Virus record (IMG/VR): IMGVR_UViG_3300017634_000004
Coordinates: 1 to 33,365 of that record
DNA length: 33,365 bases
Direction: 5' to 3' (one strand)
Origin: a virus
Of this stretch, positions 21,520 to 30,198 are shown piece after piece. The notes under the pieces are model-generated. The model saw only the letters and a list, made by a program, of their open reading frames with translations. It was not told the origin of the DNA and ran no database searches. Position 1 is the stretch's first letter, and every line of letters starts with the position of its first letter. Position numbers and translations under genes: made by a program.

Positions 21520-21689
21520 GAGAGTTCGGGCTTAGCCCTGTCGAGTTTTGGTCGCTCCGAATGAAGGAGTGGCTACTGTTATCGGAAGGCCACAAGCCAT
21601 ATCCGAACATGACGAAAGAAGACGTGGACGACCTGTTCGCACAATGGGAGGCCGTAGAAGCCAAGAGAAAGGCGCTGGAACATGATTAG
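21465..21689 (+). CDS. Tail chaperone second part, -1 frame extension
   Basis: Open -1 frame following the first chaperone gene, 74 codons before TAG at 21687-21689. It encodes WFWLGVREFGLSPVEFWSLR, the hallmark of the small tail chaperone next to GTA gp10 (pattern W-x-x-L-G-x-x-x-x-GLSP-x-E-FW), then MTKEDVDDLFAQWEAVEAKR. No ATG, GTG or TTG exists upstream of this conserved block; the first ATG, at 21561, is after it. The simplest reading is a -1 frameshift in the 21465-21519 overlap that makes a long form, as with lambda gpG-GT. The stop overlaps the tape measure start by eight bases. Confidence 0.72.
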   Translation, partial: GRLAPVPTPWARWFWLGVREFGLSPVEFWSLRMKEWLLLSEGHKPYPNMTKEDVDDLFAQWEAVEAKRKALEHD

Positions 21690-23133
21690 CGATGGCGTGC
21701 TAGAACGGCTCACGGTTCAAATTACAGGCGACCTAGACGGTCTCAACGATGCCGCTGACCGGGTAAATGCTTCGGTCGGTCGCATGACTTCCGACATCGA
21801 AAAAAGCACGGGCAAGATCGGCGGCTCACTTAGCAAGATCGGGCCTCTAGTCACGGGCGCGATTGGCGGGCTTGTGGCTGGCTTTGCGGTCGAGGGCGTG
21901 CAAGCGGTCGGCCAGTTCGCACAAGCCACCCTAGAGGCCGCTGACGACCTTGGGGACCTTGCTCAGCGCTTGGGTGTCTCAACGACTGCGGTTCAGGAGC
22001 TTCAAGGCGTGTTTGTGGCTGCGGGTGGATCTCCTGCGCTGATGACGAACGCGCTGGATCAGCTAAACCAAAGGCTTGGCGAGTTCACCATGTCGGGCAA
22101 GGGCCCTGCAGCCGACGCCTTCAAGCAACTTGGCATTGCTGGCGACATCACATCAGGCCAAATCAAGGGCAGCGAGCAAACCTTTTACGCCGTCGTCAAG
22201 GCTATCGAGAACATCCAAGACCCTGCCGAACGTGCGCGCCTGTCCATGGAGTTGTTTGGAAAATCGGCCGGCAAAGATATGGTCGAGGTTTTGGGCGCTG
22301 GTTCTGCTGCAATGGAGGCCCAGCGCGTCAAAATGCGCGAGCTTGGCCTAGTCATGGACGAAGACCTGATCGCCAAGACTGCAAACGCCAAGCTGACAAT
22401 CGACAAGGCATCATTCGCAATCGGGCAGTGGGCGACCGTGGCCATGGCAAGCGCGATCACAGCGACCATGGATTTCGGCACGGCTGTAGGTTCTGCATGG
22501 GGCGCCATGACTAAGTTCGTCGCGGACACCATGGCGGCTGTCGGCAATCTCTATAGCTCAATCGTGACTTCGTTCGGGCGCATCGTTGCCGAGTTCCAAA
22601 AGATCGGCTCGCAGATCGTTGACGGCCTTGTCGCGGGTATCTCTGGCCGCGTACAGGCGGCGGCAAACGCGGCGGCAAAACTGGCACGCGACACAGCGCA
22701 GGCCGCAAAAGACGCCCTGGGGATTAAGTCGCCTTCGCGCGTGTTCATGAATTACGGCGAAATGATCGGCGAGGGCTTGGCGATTGGGATCAAGTCGAAG
22801 CAAGGCGATGTAGCCGGGGCGGTTGAATCGCTTGCTGGTATCGCCGCGCAATTGTTTCCCAAGTCGTTTGGCGCAGGCACGAAGGGTGGCGGCGTTCTTG
22901 GCGCTATATCGTCTATTGCCTCGATCTTCTCTAAGAGCAAAATGCCGACATTTGCCACACCTGCAGCGCCTTCAAGTGGCGGCACGATGACCTTGAATAA
23001 CTTCCTAGGGAATGAATTACTTGACAGCCGAGTCCTGAAACTGTCATCGGGTGTCGGTGTTCAATCGTTTCAAGCAAGTCGCGCGCAAGTCCCTGTAGAT
23101 ATGGGCCGCGCCAATCGTAATAGGATGTGGTAA
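21682..23133 (+). CDS. Tape measure protein
   Basis: A 483-aa tail-length ruler. Starts ISDGVLERLTVQITGDLDGL, then a helical region with hydrophobic segments (LVTGAIGGLVAGFAVEGVQA; ATVAMASAITATMDFG), a repeat-like Ala/Gln-rich helix part (LVAGISGRVQAAANAAAKLA) and the conserved SPSRVFMNYGEMIGEGLAIG motif. The size is small for a tape measure, which predicts a short tail. Its start lies inside the chaperone end, as usual. Confidence 0.9.
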   Translation: MISDGVLERLTVQITGDLDGLNDAADRVNASVGRMTSDIEKSTGKIGGSLSKIGPLVTGAIGGLVAGFAVEGVQAVGQFAQATLEAADDLGDLAQRLGVSTTAVQELQGVFVAAGGSPALMTNALDQLNQRLGEFTMSGKGPAADAFKQLGIAGDITSGQIKGSEQTFYAVVKAIENIQDPAERARLSMELFGKSAGKDMVEVLGAGSAAMEAQRVKMRELGLVMDEDLIAKTANAKLTIDKASFAIGQWATVAMASAITATMDFGTAVGSAWGAMTKFVADTMAAVGNLYSSIVTSFGRIVAEFQKIGSQIVDGLVAGISGRVQAAANAAAKLARDTAQAAKDALGIKSPSRVFMNYGEMIGEGLAIGIKSKQGDVAGAVESLAGIAAQLFPKSFGAGTKGGGVLGAISSIASIFSKSKMPTFATPAAPSSGGTMTLNNFLGNELLDSRVLKLSSGVGVQSFQASRAQVPVDMGRANRNRMW

Positions 23134-23702
23134 TGCCAGCCTTTGTGCTCTCGATTCCGGCGAGGTTTAATCGCTTCAAGGTGTTTCAGCATCCGCCTAT
23201 GAAGACACTCACGGGCTTGTCTGGCGCTTCGGTTCGTCTTGGTGTGCCTCCCCTGCATGGCATCGAAATCACCATGGGCGCGCTGTCTAGGGCTGAAAGC
23301 CTGAAACTGGCTGGCGAGATTGCTCTAGCCCGCAACAATGAAGTCGTGGTGCGTGTCCCAGATCAGGCGACGGGCTACACAGGCGGCGGGCTAACGGTTT
23401 CCAGCGTGTCCGGCGTCAACGTCACTATGTCGGGATGGTCTGGCACATGGGCAGAGGGTAAGCGCGTGTCTATCGTGCGCGCGGGTAGGCCTTATCTGGT
23501 ACCCACAACTGGGCCGCTGACGGGTGGAAACACCTTCGCTATGGCGAACGCGCCTCGGGTCACGTTCCAAGCTGGCGACGTGATCTCTTACAATAGCGTC
23601 ACCCTGCAGGGCTATCTCGAAAACGCCGAGGCGATCCTTGAAGAAATCGAGTCGCGCGGGGTTCAAGACGGCATGGTGTTCCGCATTAAGGAGCTGGCGT
23701 GA
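23133..23702 (+). CDS. Tail tip protein, probable (189 aa)
   Basis: Not firmly recognised. Beta-rich protein beginning PAFVLSIPARFNRFKVFQHP; by position (after the tape measure) it would be the distal-tail type protein. Start at the ATG at 23133, overlapping the tape measure stop (TAATG); a GTG lies six bases earlier. Ends by overlapping the next start (GTGA). Confidence 0.68.
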   Translation: MPAFVLSIPARFNRFKVFQHPPMKTLTGLSGASVRLGVPPLHGIEITMGALSRAESLKLAGEIALARNNEVVVRVPDQATGYTGGGLTVSSVSGVNVTMSGWSGTWAEGKRVSIVRAGRPYLVPTTGPLTGGNTFAMANAPRVTFQAGDVISYNSVTLQGYLENAEAILEEIESRGVQDGMVFRIKELA

Positions 23703-24316
23703 CCTCTGTTGCCTTAGATAATGGTTTAGCTGAGCAGTTCCAGTCTGAGGTCTGGCTGATTAAGATCGTTTGGCCGACCGGGACTATGCGCCTGATGACC
23801 TCGCCCGGATCGCTTGTGTTCAACTCAGAGACCTATCTGGGCGGCGATGACACGGCTTGGGGCGTCATCATGGACGCAGAGGGCGTGCAAGAGGGCATAG
23901 ACGCGCCTGCGGTGACGTGTCGGGTCACGGGCGCGCTAACCCCCACCCTACAGACCGCGAGCGTGCATCCTGATTATCAGACCTCGCGCGTAGACATCTG
24001 GCGCGGGCTTAGAAGCCTGACGGCCGCCACTATTATCGACGCAGAGCCGCTGATCATAAATGGCCAGGTCTCGTCGGTAAGTCAGCGTTGGGGGCCTGAG
24101 ATTGCCGAAATCCTGTGCGTATCCCACTCAGAGCGCAGGTTCTTGCCAAGTGGCGGGCTGACATACGATCAGACACGCTTTGATCCGGCTGACTTGTTCG
24201 ACCAATATGCGGCAGGCACGGCGGCTGTTTCGCCAACGCCATCTATTCCCACCTTCACGAATCCAAGCGTGTCAGGTGGCTTCGGCAATTTTGGCGACCA
24301 ATTCGCAGCGCTATAA
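23699..24316 (+). CDS. Tail tip / hub protein (205 aa)
   Basis: Beta-rich protein starting at a GTG (23699) that overlaps the preceding stop. Contains KIVWPTGTMRLMTSPGSLVF and ETYLGGDD, like proteins of the DUF2163/tail-hub class that follow distal tail proteins in GTA-like systems, and ends in a Ser/Pro/Gly-rich tail. The order distal protein, hub, peptidase, large tip protein matches the GTA/lambda tip layout. Family assignment is tentative. Confidence 0.62.
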   Translation: MTSVALDNGLAEQFQSEVWLIKIVWPTGTMRLMTSPGSLVFNSETYLGGDDTAWGVIMDAEGVQEGIDAPAVTCRVTGALTPTLQTASVHPDYQTSRVDIWRGLRSLTAATIIDAEPLIINGQVSSVSQRWGPEIAEILCVSHSERRFLPSGGLTYDQTRFDPADLFDQYAAGTAAVSPTPSIPTFTNPSVSGGFGNFGDQFAAL

Positions 24317-24335
24317 GCTCGCATAATATGAGGCT

Positions 24336-24782
24336 ATGACGCCTCAAGAAATCGCCACAGACAAGATCGCGCAAGAGTGGATCGGTCGCCCCTTCAAGTT
24401 GGGGTCCGACGATTGCGCGCATTTGGTCATGGCTATGCGGGCCGAGATTGGCGCACCGATTAGTTTCAAGGGTGGGGCTAAATACTCGACCGAGGCAGGC
24501 GCTATTCGTGCGCTTCGGAAACTTGGCTACAACGACTTAGATCAGGCCTGTGATGACCTTCTAGGAACACGCCTAGAGACGCCAATGTTTGCCAATTACG
24601 GCGACGTCATCATGGTGCCAGGGGAAGGCTCGCTTGCTGGCGGGCTCGGTATCATGCTCAATGATGGCCGCGTGTTGATTGCAGCCGCTCCCGAAGGCGT
24701 ACAGCCCTATTTCCAAGCGCTCGGGCATGTGGACCAACAAACGGGCAGAAGCCTCTGTCTGGCCGCTTGGAGGCTTTTCTAA
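24336..24782 (+). CDS. NlpC/P60-like tail peptidase (DUF6950 type)
   Basis: A 148-aa protein with the Cys-containing motif GSDDCAHLVMAM near residue 27, preceded by WIGRPFKLG; a later NYGDVIMVPG and a glycine-rich strand resemble the NlpC/P60 arrangement. It would help the tail tip cut peptidoglycan during entry. Lambda tail gene K and GTA gp14 occupy the same place. The usual catalytic His is not obvious, so activity is uncertain. Confidence 0.72.
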   Translation: MTPQEIATDKIAQEWIGRPFKLGSDDCAHLVMAMRAEIGAPISFKGGAKYSTEAGAIRALRKLGYNDLDQACDDLLGTRLETPMFANYGDVIMVPGEGSLAGGLGIMLNDGRVLIAAAPEGVQPYFQALGHVDQQTGRSLCLAAWRLF

Positions 24783-27700
24783 TGCCTCAGTTAGCGGTTG
24801 CAGCATGGACGGCTTTTTCTAGCGCAGCAGCGGCGGCTTCTGTCACGATTGCAGCGAGTTTGACGGCGGCGGGTGTTTCGGCAGGTATCGCCAGCACGAT
24901 TGCCACGGTTGCGGGTTACGCGCAGGTCGCGTCTCAAGTTATTGGCGGGGTGCAGTCGGTCGCATCGGCTCTAGGTGTCGGCCAGAAACAGCCAAGCCTC
25001 AGGGGTGCATGGGAGCAAGGTCGCCTCACGGTCGACGCCTCGGCGCGGCGTAAGTTGCTTGTTGGTCGCACGGCTGTCTCTGGATCGCTGCGGGCCAACT
25101 TCCAAGTCGGCAAGTATAAGGATTGGTTCTGGCAGACTGTCGCGCTTGGTGGTGCTGGACCAATTGAAAGCCTTGATGGCGTGGTGATCGACCGTGTGAC
25201 TTACACGATCAACGGGAACGGCCAGTGCAGCTATGCGCCCAATGACATGCAGGTATTCTTCAGGAATGGCGCATGGGCTCAATCGGCCATCACGTCTTTC
25301 CCGCTGCGAAATGCTAGCGAGACACCGCAGGGGCAATGGACCTCATCGCATCGTGGCGCGGGTATTGCCCACGTCCTATGGGTGGCGCGCGAGAATCCCA
25401 AGGTATTCACCAAGGGCAAGCCGCAACCTTTATTCTTGGTCAAGGGTCAGACCGATCTAATTGACCCGCGCACTGGCACGACTGCGGGCTCAGCGCATCG
25501 AGACAATCCGGCGGTCTGGGAATACTCGTGGCGGCTCGGGTTTAAGTCGCCAGTCGGTTACGGCTCGGTCGATCTTGGCGGTTTTCAAAAGTCGGTCGAT
25601 CAGCTTGACACCGCGACTTATGCCGCATGGGCAAACCGCTGCGAATCCTTGGGCTGGAAGGTGTCCGGCGAGATTGACCTGAACGAAGATCGTGAGGCCG
25701 TGTCGCGCGCGTTCTGTCAGGCAGGTGCCGCCGTTCCAATCCAAAAGGGTGGCAAGGATTCGGTGTTCTACCAGTCGGTCAAAACGTCCATCATGACGCT
25801 GACCGAGGCTGATTTCGTTGGTGACATCGAAGTCCAGACCTCGCCCGAAATCCGAGACCGCGCGAATGGGATTGTGCCGCGTTTCCGTTCCGAGGCGCAT
25901 GGATGGGAAACGGTCGCAGGATCGCTTGTCACGGCGACCTCCTATGTCACCGAAGACGGCGGCTCGCGAATTGCCGAAATCAACTTCCCCCTCGTGGTAT
26001 CATCCACTCAGGCAGGCCAGCTCGCCGCCTATCAGATGGTGCAATCTCGCGAGCGTATCCTGTTGCGCGGGCCTATTCACCCTCGCATCTTGGCAGTCGG
26101 CCCCGGTGAAGCCGTCACGATAGACGCGCCTGCCCGTGGCTTCTCGGGCGTCAAGATGATCATGGAGGGTCGCCAGATCGGGACCGATGGCGCGATCACT
26201 TGCTCGTTCCGCTCCGAGACTGACAGCAAGCACTCCTATGCGACTGGCGTGACCATCACGGTGCCAGACACATCACTGCCAGGACTGTCCGACGGCACGA
26301 TTGACAGCCCGACCTCTGGCGTTTGGACCGCTGCGGTCGCCCAGATTACGAGCGGCGACACCTCTCTGCCGATCATTCGCGTGACGGGTGCGGTCGAGAG
26401 CTTCCGAGTCGCAGCGGTTCTTATCCGTTATCGCGTTACGACAGGGCCCGGGCCTTGGAACAATCTCGCGCCGGCCAATCGGGATGCAACGCGCATCGAG
26501 ATCGACACGGTGACGCCGAACACGTCCTACGATCTTGAGGTCAGTTATATCTCGGTCACAGGCAAGGAATCGGCTTGGACATCGCTTGGCACTGTTTCAA
26601 CAGGCACATTCGTCGCAGGCGAGGCTGGTGCGGGTCCGGGCGGCGCTCCGATCCTGAATAGCTTGGTGCCATCTGACGGCAATCTGTTCCGCTATTCACT
26701 CATGGAACGCGGCACGCGGGGGTATCAGTCGTTTGCAACAGGCGGCGCAAGTATCGTCAACCCGACTTATCTCTTGGCGTTCTCTGGCATCCGGCTAGTC
26801 AAGACAGATTTCACCTCTAGCACGAATGGCAGCACGACCTACCTTGGCACGAATGCGCAAGGCTTGGCTCGGGTCAAGCCATCGCAACGCTATTCAATCC
26901 AAGCGCGCACCGAAACAAGCGGGCCAATTCAGAGTTCCGTTTTAGCAATCGACTGGCGCAACGATGACAACTCGGCATCTCTTGGCTTCTCGTTCTCGGA
27001 TACCGTCACGGGCACTTCGCCACTTGGGACGTTGCGACAGTTCTTTGCGACAGCTCCAGCGGGCGCGGCCTTTGCCAACGTATTCCTAATCTCGACCAAC
27101 ACCAATGGCGGCGCTGGTTTCTTGGCTCTTTACGAAGGCCAGATCACGGCGGTCACGGCAAGCACCACGGTTCACCCCGCGTTCACCCAAGGCCCATTCG
27201 GCGACGATGGCGCAGACATTACCGGCTCAAACACAGCGGCGGCAATTGTTAACCAAGGCACGGGCGCGACGGCAAACAATCTGACAGGGCTAAATCCAAC
27301 TGAGGGCGGCAAGCTGGGGGGCATTGAGGTTGGGGCGGACGTGACGGCGGGTGCCGTTCCAGTCTTAGAGGGTCCGGCTTCTGTCTCTTTTGATGTAGAT
27401 GCTGCGGGCGCGCTTGATCCATCCAGCCAAGTACCGCGCACGCTTCAATTCATTCGCAAGCGCGGCGCGACAGACGTTTCCACCTCAACCACTTGGTCAA
27501 TTGTCAGCCCGGTCAACATCACCCTTGGCGCAATCACGAATGGCGGGGTCAATATCACCGCTGTTGCGACGGGGGTTTCAGTCTTTACCGTTCGCTCTGT
27601 CCGCGATGGCGTGACGCTTGATCTTGTCGTCTCCATTGCAAAGAACACCATCACAGTCGGCGGCGGTGGCGGCGGAAAGATTGCGATTGACAACTCTGCA

Positions 27701-28060
27701 AACGGGATCGCGAGCGGCACTTATTCCGAGGTCTTGTCTGTCAGTCTAGCCAGCGCGCCAACTGGTGTTGCTGAGATTTCGAGCTCGTACGAGCCCACAG
27801 GCGCTTCTGGCACGTCGACCGACTTTCAACTGCGCCTCACTCGGGCAGGGGTCATGCTTGCCGAGGGTTCGTCGTTTCAAGGCATCGACAGCACGGGCCT
27901 AGTTACGCCCGATTGGGCAAGCGAAATCGCTCAATTCGCAGGCTTCTACAGCGCGGCTTCTGGAACGGCGACTTGGGCAATCGAAGCGCGCCGCACTTCT
28001 GGATCTGGCTCTATCACCACGGCGACAGGTCAACTCGTCGTCAATCAGCAACCAACCTAG
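24782..28060 (+). CDS. Central tail tip / host specificity protein (1092 aa)
   Basis: The largest gene. It starts at the ATG at 24782 (MPQLAVAAWTAFSS), overlapping the peptidase stop. The first 70 residues are Ala/Val-rich and hydrophobic; the next part (to about 500) is a tip-attachment domain of the lambda J/phage tail-protein type (GKYKDWFWQTVALGGAGPIE, AGIAHVLWVARENPKVFTKG). Residues about 510-610 form a fibronectin type III domain (VLIRYRVTTGPGPWNNLAPA ... SYDLEVSYISVTGKES). A lectin-like region and a poly-Gly hinge near 960 lead to a final beta domain. It probably contacts the host receptor. Confidence 0.88.
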   Translation: MPQLAVAAWTAFSSAAAAASVTIAASLTAAGVSAGIASTIATVAGYAQVASQVIGGVQSVASALGVGQKQPSLRGAWEQGRLTVDASARRKLLVGRTAVSGSLRANFQVGKYKDWFWQTVALGGAGPIESLDGVVIDRVTYTINGNGQCSYAPNDMQVFFRNGAWAQSAITSFPLRNASETPQGQWTSSHRGAGIAHVLWVARENPKVFTKGKPQPLFLVKGQTDLIDPRTGTTAGSAHRDNPAVWEYSWRLGFKSPVGYGSVDLGGFQKSVDQLDTATYAAWANRCESLGWKVSGEIDLNEDREAVSRAFCQAGAAVPIQKGGKDSVFYQSVKTSIMTLTEADFVGDIEVQTSPEIRDRANGIVPRFRSEAHGWETVAGSLVTATSYVTEDGGSRIAEINFPLVVSSTQAGQLAAYQMVQSRERILLRGPIHPRILAVGPGEAVTIDAPARGFSGVKMIMEGRQIGTDGAITCSFRSETDSKHSYATGVTITVPDTSLPGLSDGTIDSPTSGVWTAAVAQITSGDTSLPIIRVTGAVESFRVAAVLIRYRVTTGPGPWNNLAPANRDATRIEIDTVTPNTSYDLEVSYISVTGKESAWTSLGTVSTGTFVAGEAGAGPGGAPILNSLVPSDGNLFRYSLMERGTRGYQSFATGGASIVNPTYLLAFSGIRLVKTDFTSSTNGSTTYLGTNAQGLARVKPSQRYSIQARTETSGPIQSSVLAIDWRNDDNSASLGFSFSDTVTGTSPLGTLRQFFATAPAGAAFANVFLISTNTNGGAGFLALYEGQITAVTASTTVHPAFTQGPFGDDGADITGSNTAAAIVNQGTGATANNLTGLNPTEGGKLGGIEVGADVTAGAVPVLEGPASVSFDVDAAGALDPSSQVPRTLQFIRKRGATDVSTSTTWSIVSPVNITLGAITNGGVNITAVATGVSVFTVRSVRDGVTLDLVVSIAKNTITVGGGGGGKIAIDNSANGIASGTYSEVLSVSLASAPTGVAEISSSYEPTGASGTSTDFQLRLTRAGVMLAEGSSFQGIDSTGLVTPDWASEIAQFAGFYSAASGTATWAIEARRTSGSGSITTATGQLVVNQQPT

Positions 28061-28068
28061 AGGCCGTT

Positions 28069-28368
28069 ATGAATCTAACCGACCTTAGAAACCAGATTGA
28101 GACGATTGCATGGGGGCCGCGTGGCACCGAAGGCTTGCAGGCCGCGACTGCGCACGCCTCGCCGGTCATGGTCATCTGCGCGGCGTTTCAAGACCTGCGC
28201 GCTCGCACTGACTTGATCTCGTTCGAGACTGAGACCCTGCGCGACTGCTGCAAGATGATCCGCGCTTATCAGTTTCACGGCCTCGCGCAAGACGCGCTTG
28301 AGGTTCAGGCCAGCCTACCGCCTTCCCCTCAAGCCTTCGCAATTGCCGGAGTAGACCCAAATGAGTGA
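28069..28368 (+). CDS. Hypothetical protein after the tip gene (99 aa)
   Basis: Starts MNLTDLRNQIETIAWGPRGT, with AGAGG upstream of the ATG. Mostly helical; Cys residues in the middle (VICAAFQ, RDCCKMIR). Overlaps the next gene by eight bases. Not recognised; may be a small chaperone or a lysis-region protein. Confidence 0.58.
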   Translation: MNLTDLRNQIETIAWGPRGTEGLQAATAHASPVMVICAAFQDLRARTDLISFETETLRDCCKMIRAYQFHGLAQDALEVQASLPPSPQAFAIAGVDPNE

Positions 28369-28591
28369 GCCTTCACGCCCCCGCACCATCCGCCTGACTG
28401 AGAGCGAGTTAAAGTCAATCGCGCACGAGGCCGCACAAGAGGCAACCAAAGCACTGGAGGCGCGGATCACGAGCCTAGAGATGGCTTTGAAGTCTGGCCA
28501 AGGCGTCTTGATTGGTGCCGCTGCCGTGATCGGCTTCTTCCTGGCTGACGGCATCTCGCGCCTGAAACATCTATTGGGGCTCGCGTCATGA
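28361..28591 (+). CDS. Small membrane protein, possible holin-like (76 aa)
   Basis: N-terminal 45 residues form a charged amphipathic helix (LKSIAHEAAQEATKALEARI), then a single hydrophobic segment at about 48-66 (GVLIGAAAVIGFFLADGIS) and a short basic end. The layout recalls XhlA-type holin-associated proteins, but no lysis enzyme is seen beside it, so the role is open. Overlaps both neighbours. Confidence 0.58.
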   Translation: MSEPSRPRTIRLTESELKSIAHEAAQEATKALEARITSLEMALKSGQGVLIGAAAVIGFFLADGISRLKHLLGLAS

Positions 28592-28920
28592 AAGATTGCT
28601 CCTTCACGGTCGAGCGCGGCGCAGACCAATCCATCCTATTCAACATCTTCACCACTGAGACTGGCACCACGCGCAAGAACCTGACGGGCTGCACGGTGAC
28701 GGCTTTTATCGGCGCAGGGACGGCAACAATCACAAAGGCGCTTCGGATCGTCGACGCGCCTACAGGGCAAGCCGCCCTTGATCTCACACCCTCCGAAAGT
28801 CGGTTAATCTTGGCTGGGCAACGGATGGACGCAGAAATCGAGCTTCGTGAAGGCTCGCTTCAAATCATTGTCGGGCGCGGTCGTGTGACGGGTCTCGGCG
28901 GAATCAACCTCGACACCTAA
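28588..28920 (+). CDS. Tail-fibre-associated beta protein (110 aa)
   Basis: Compact beta-rich protein, MKDCSFTVERGADQSILFNI at the start, with T-x-x-R-KNLTGCTVTAFIGAG. Similar layout to the BppU-type N-terminal domain that joins receptor-binding proteins to the baseplate. Starts four bases inside the preceding gene (ATGA). Assignment by pattern only. Confidence 0.6.
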   Translation: MKDCSFTVERGADQSILFNIFTTETGTTRKNLTGCTVTAFIGAGTATITKALRIVDAPTGQAALDLTPSESRLILAGQRMDAEIELREGSLQIIVGRGRVTGLGGINLDT

Positions 28921-28932
28921 GGAGTAAATGAA

Positions 28933-29379
28933 ATGACTGCAAAGACTGACAGCTGGGAAAATGCCCTCCTGCAATTGCTTTTTAACAATGTAAACGCCGC
29001 CAACGTTGGTGACGTCACTGGCCTTCGCGGATCAACTACTGCGGGTCAATTGTTCCTGTCCTTGCACACTGCCGACCCCGGCGAGGCAGGCGCGCAAAAT
29101 ACCTCTGAAGTAGCCTACACTGGTTACGCTCGCGTAGCGATCAACCGCGCATCGGGCGCGGGCGGATTCACGGTGACTGGCAATAGCGTGTCGCCAGCAA
29201 CTCAGCCAACCAGCTTCGGCGCTTGCACGGGCGGCACCGCGACGGCCACTCACTTCGGCATAGGCACCGCATCTTCTGGCGCTGGCGTGCTTCTGTATCG
29301 CGGCGCTCTGTCAGCATCGATTGCCATCTCAACTGGCGTCACCCCTCAAATCTCGACGCTGACTGGCACGGAAGACTAA
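28933..29379 (+). CDS. Tail-fibre-like structural protein (148 aa)
   Basis: Contains the typical opening of a family of phage tail/fibre proteins: WENALLQLLFNN, then LFLSLHTADPGEAGAQNTSE and VAYTGYARVAINRASGAGGF. Beta-rich and Gly/Thr/Ala-rich, no catalytic motif. AAGGAG precedes the ATG. Probably a decoration or fibre subunit on the tail tip. Confidence 0.75.
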   Translation: MTAKTDSWENALLQLLFNNVNAANVGDVTGLRGSTTAGQLFLSLHTADPGEAGAQNTSEVAYTGYARVAINRASGAGGFTVTGNSVSPATQPTSFGACTGGTATATHFGIGTASSGAGVLLYRGALSASIAISTGVTPQISTLTGTED

Positions 29380-29382
29380 TCC

Positions 29383-30198
29383 ATGACGGTTCTCGTCGAT
29401 CTCGTTCAGCAGAATACGAACACGGCAGGGACAGGCGCCTTGACGCTTGGCTCTGCCGTGGCGGGTTTCCGTACACTTGCGGAAGCAGGAGTCGTTGACG
29501 GCACAGTTGTGTCCTACGCCATCCAAGACGGCACCAATCGCGAGACTGGAACGGGTACGGTTGGCGGATCTGGCACGACGCTGACCCGCACGCTTTTGGC
29601 CTCTAGCACGGGTTCGCTCTTGAACCTTAGCGGCTCGGCTGTTGTCGGGATCGCGCCTAATGCGGCGGACTTTGTTTTTACAGGCAAGCAAACGATCTTC
29701 ATCCCAGCCTCGGCAATGCTTCCGCGCATCACCAACGGGCCTAGCCTTGGTTCGCTGGAAACAGCAACCAACCGCATCAACGTCTCAACGCTGGACTTCG
29801 ATCCAGCCACGCAAGAGTTCGCGCAGTTTCAGATCGCTATGCCTAAATCATGGGATGAAGGCACCGTGACTTACGAGGTGATCTGGTATCACCCAAGCAC
29901 CACGACTAACTTCGGCGTGGTTTGGTCTCTTGCAGGCGTTGCCCTGTCTGACACCAATGCGCTGGACACGGCCTTTGGAACAGCGGTTCAGGTCACCGAC
30001 ACAGGCGGCACGACGAACGCGCTCTATGATAGCCCCGAAAGCGGCGCGGTCACGATTGGCAATACGCCTGCCGAGAACGACTACGTGATATTCCAGATCG
30101 CGCGGGTTCCGGCTGACGGCTCTGACACGATGGCTGTCGATGCTCGGCTCCTGGGTGTCCGTCTATTCTACACGACCAACGCAGGGAATGACGCCTGA
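29383..30198 (+). CDS. Tail-fibre-region protein (271 aa)
   Basis: First 110 residues contain ALTLGSAVAGFRTLAEAGVV, then YAIQDGTNRETGTGTVGGSG and TLTRTLLASSTGSLLNLSG, a module common at the start of alphaproteobacterial phage tail-fibre proteins. The remainder is a beta-sandwich-like domain of about 130 residues (QFAQFQIAMPKSWDEGTVTY). Likely part of the adhesion apparatus. Shares one base with the next start (TGATG). Confidence 0.78.
   Translation: MTVLVDLVQQNTNTAGTGALTLGSAVAGFRTLAEAGVVDGTVVSYAIQDGTNRETGTGTVGGSGTTLTRTLLASSTGSLLNLSGSAVVGIAPNAADFVFTGKQTIFIPASAMLPRITNGPSLGSLETATNRINVSTLDFDPATQEFAQFQIAMPKSWDEGTVTYEVIWYHPSTTTNFGVVWSLAGVALSDTNALDTAFGTAVQVTDTGGTTNALYDSPESGAVTIGNTPAENDYVIFQIARVPADGSDTMAVDARLLGVRLFYTTNAGNDA

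Noticed and set aside
14873-24316. CTATAA upstream of the genes at 14899, 17011 and 24336, about 25 bases before each ATG, as a possible late -10 element
   Set aside because: Two of the three are just Leu-stop (CTA TAA) at the end of the previous gene, no shared -35 is present, and the same hexamer occurs before 20694 at another distance.
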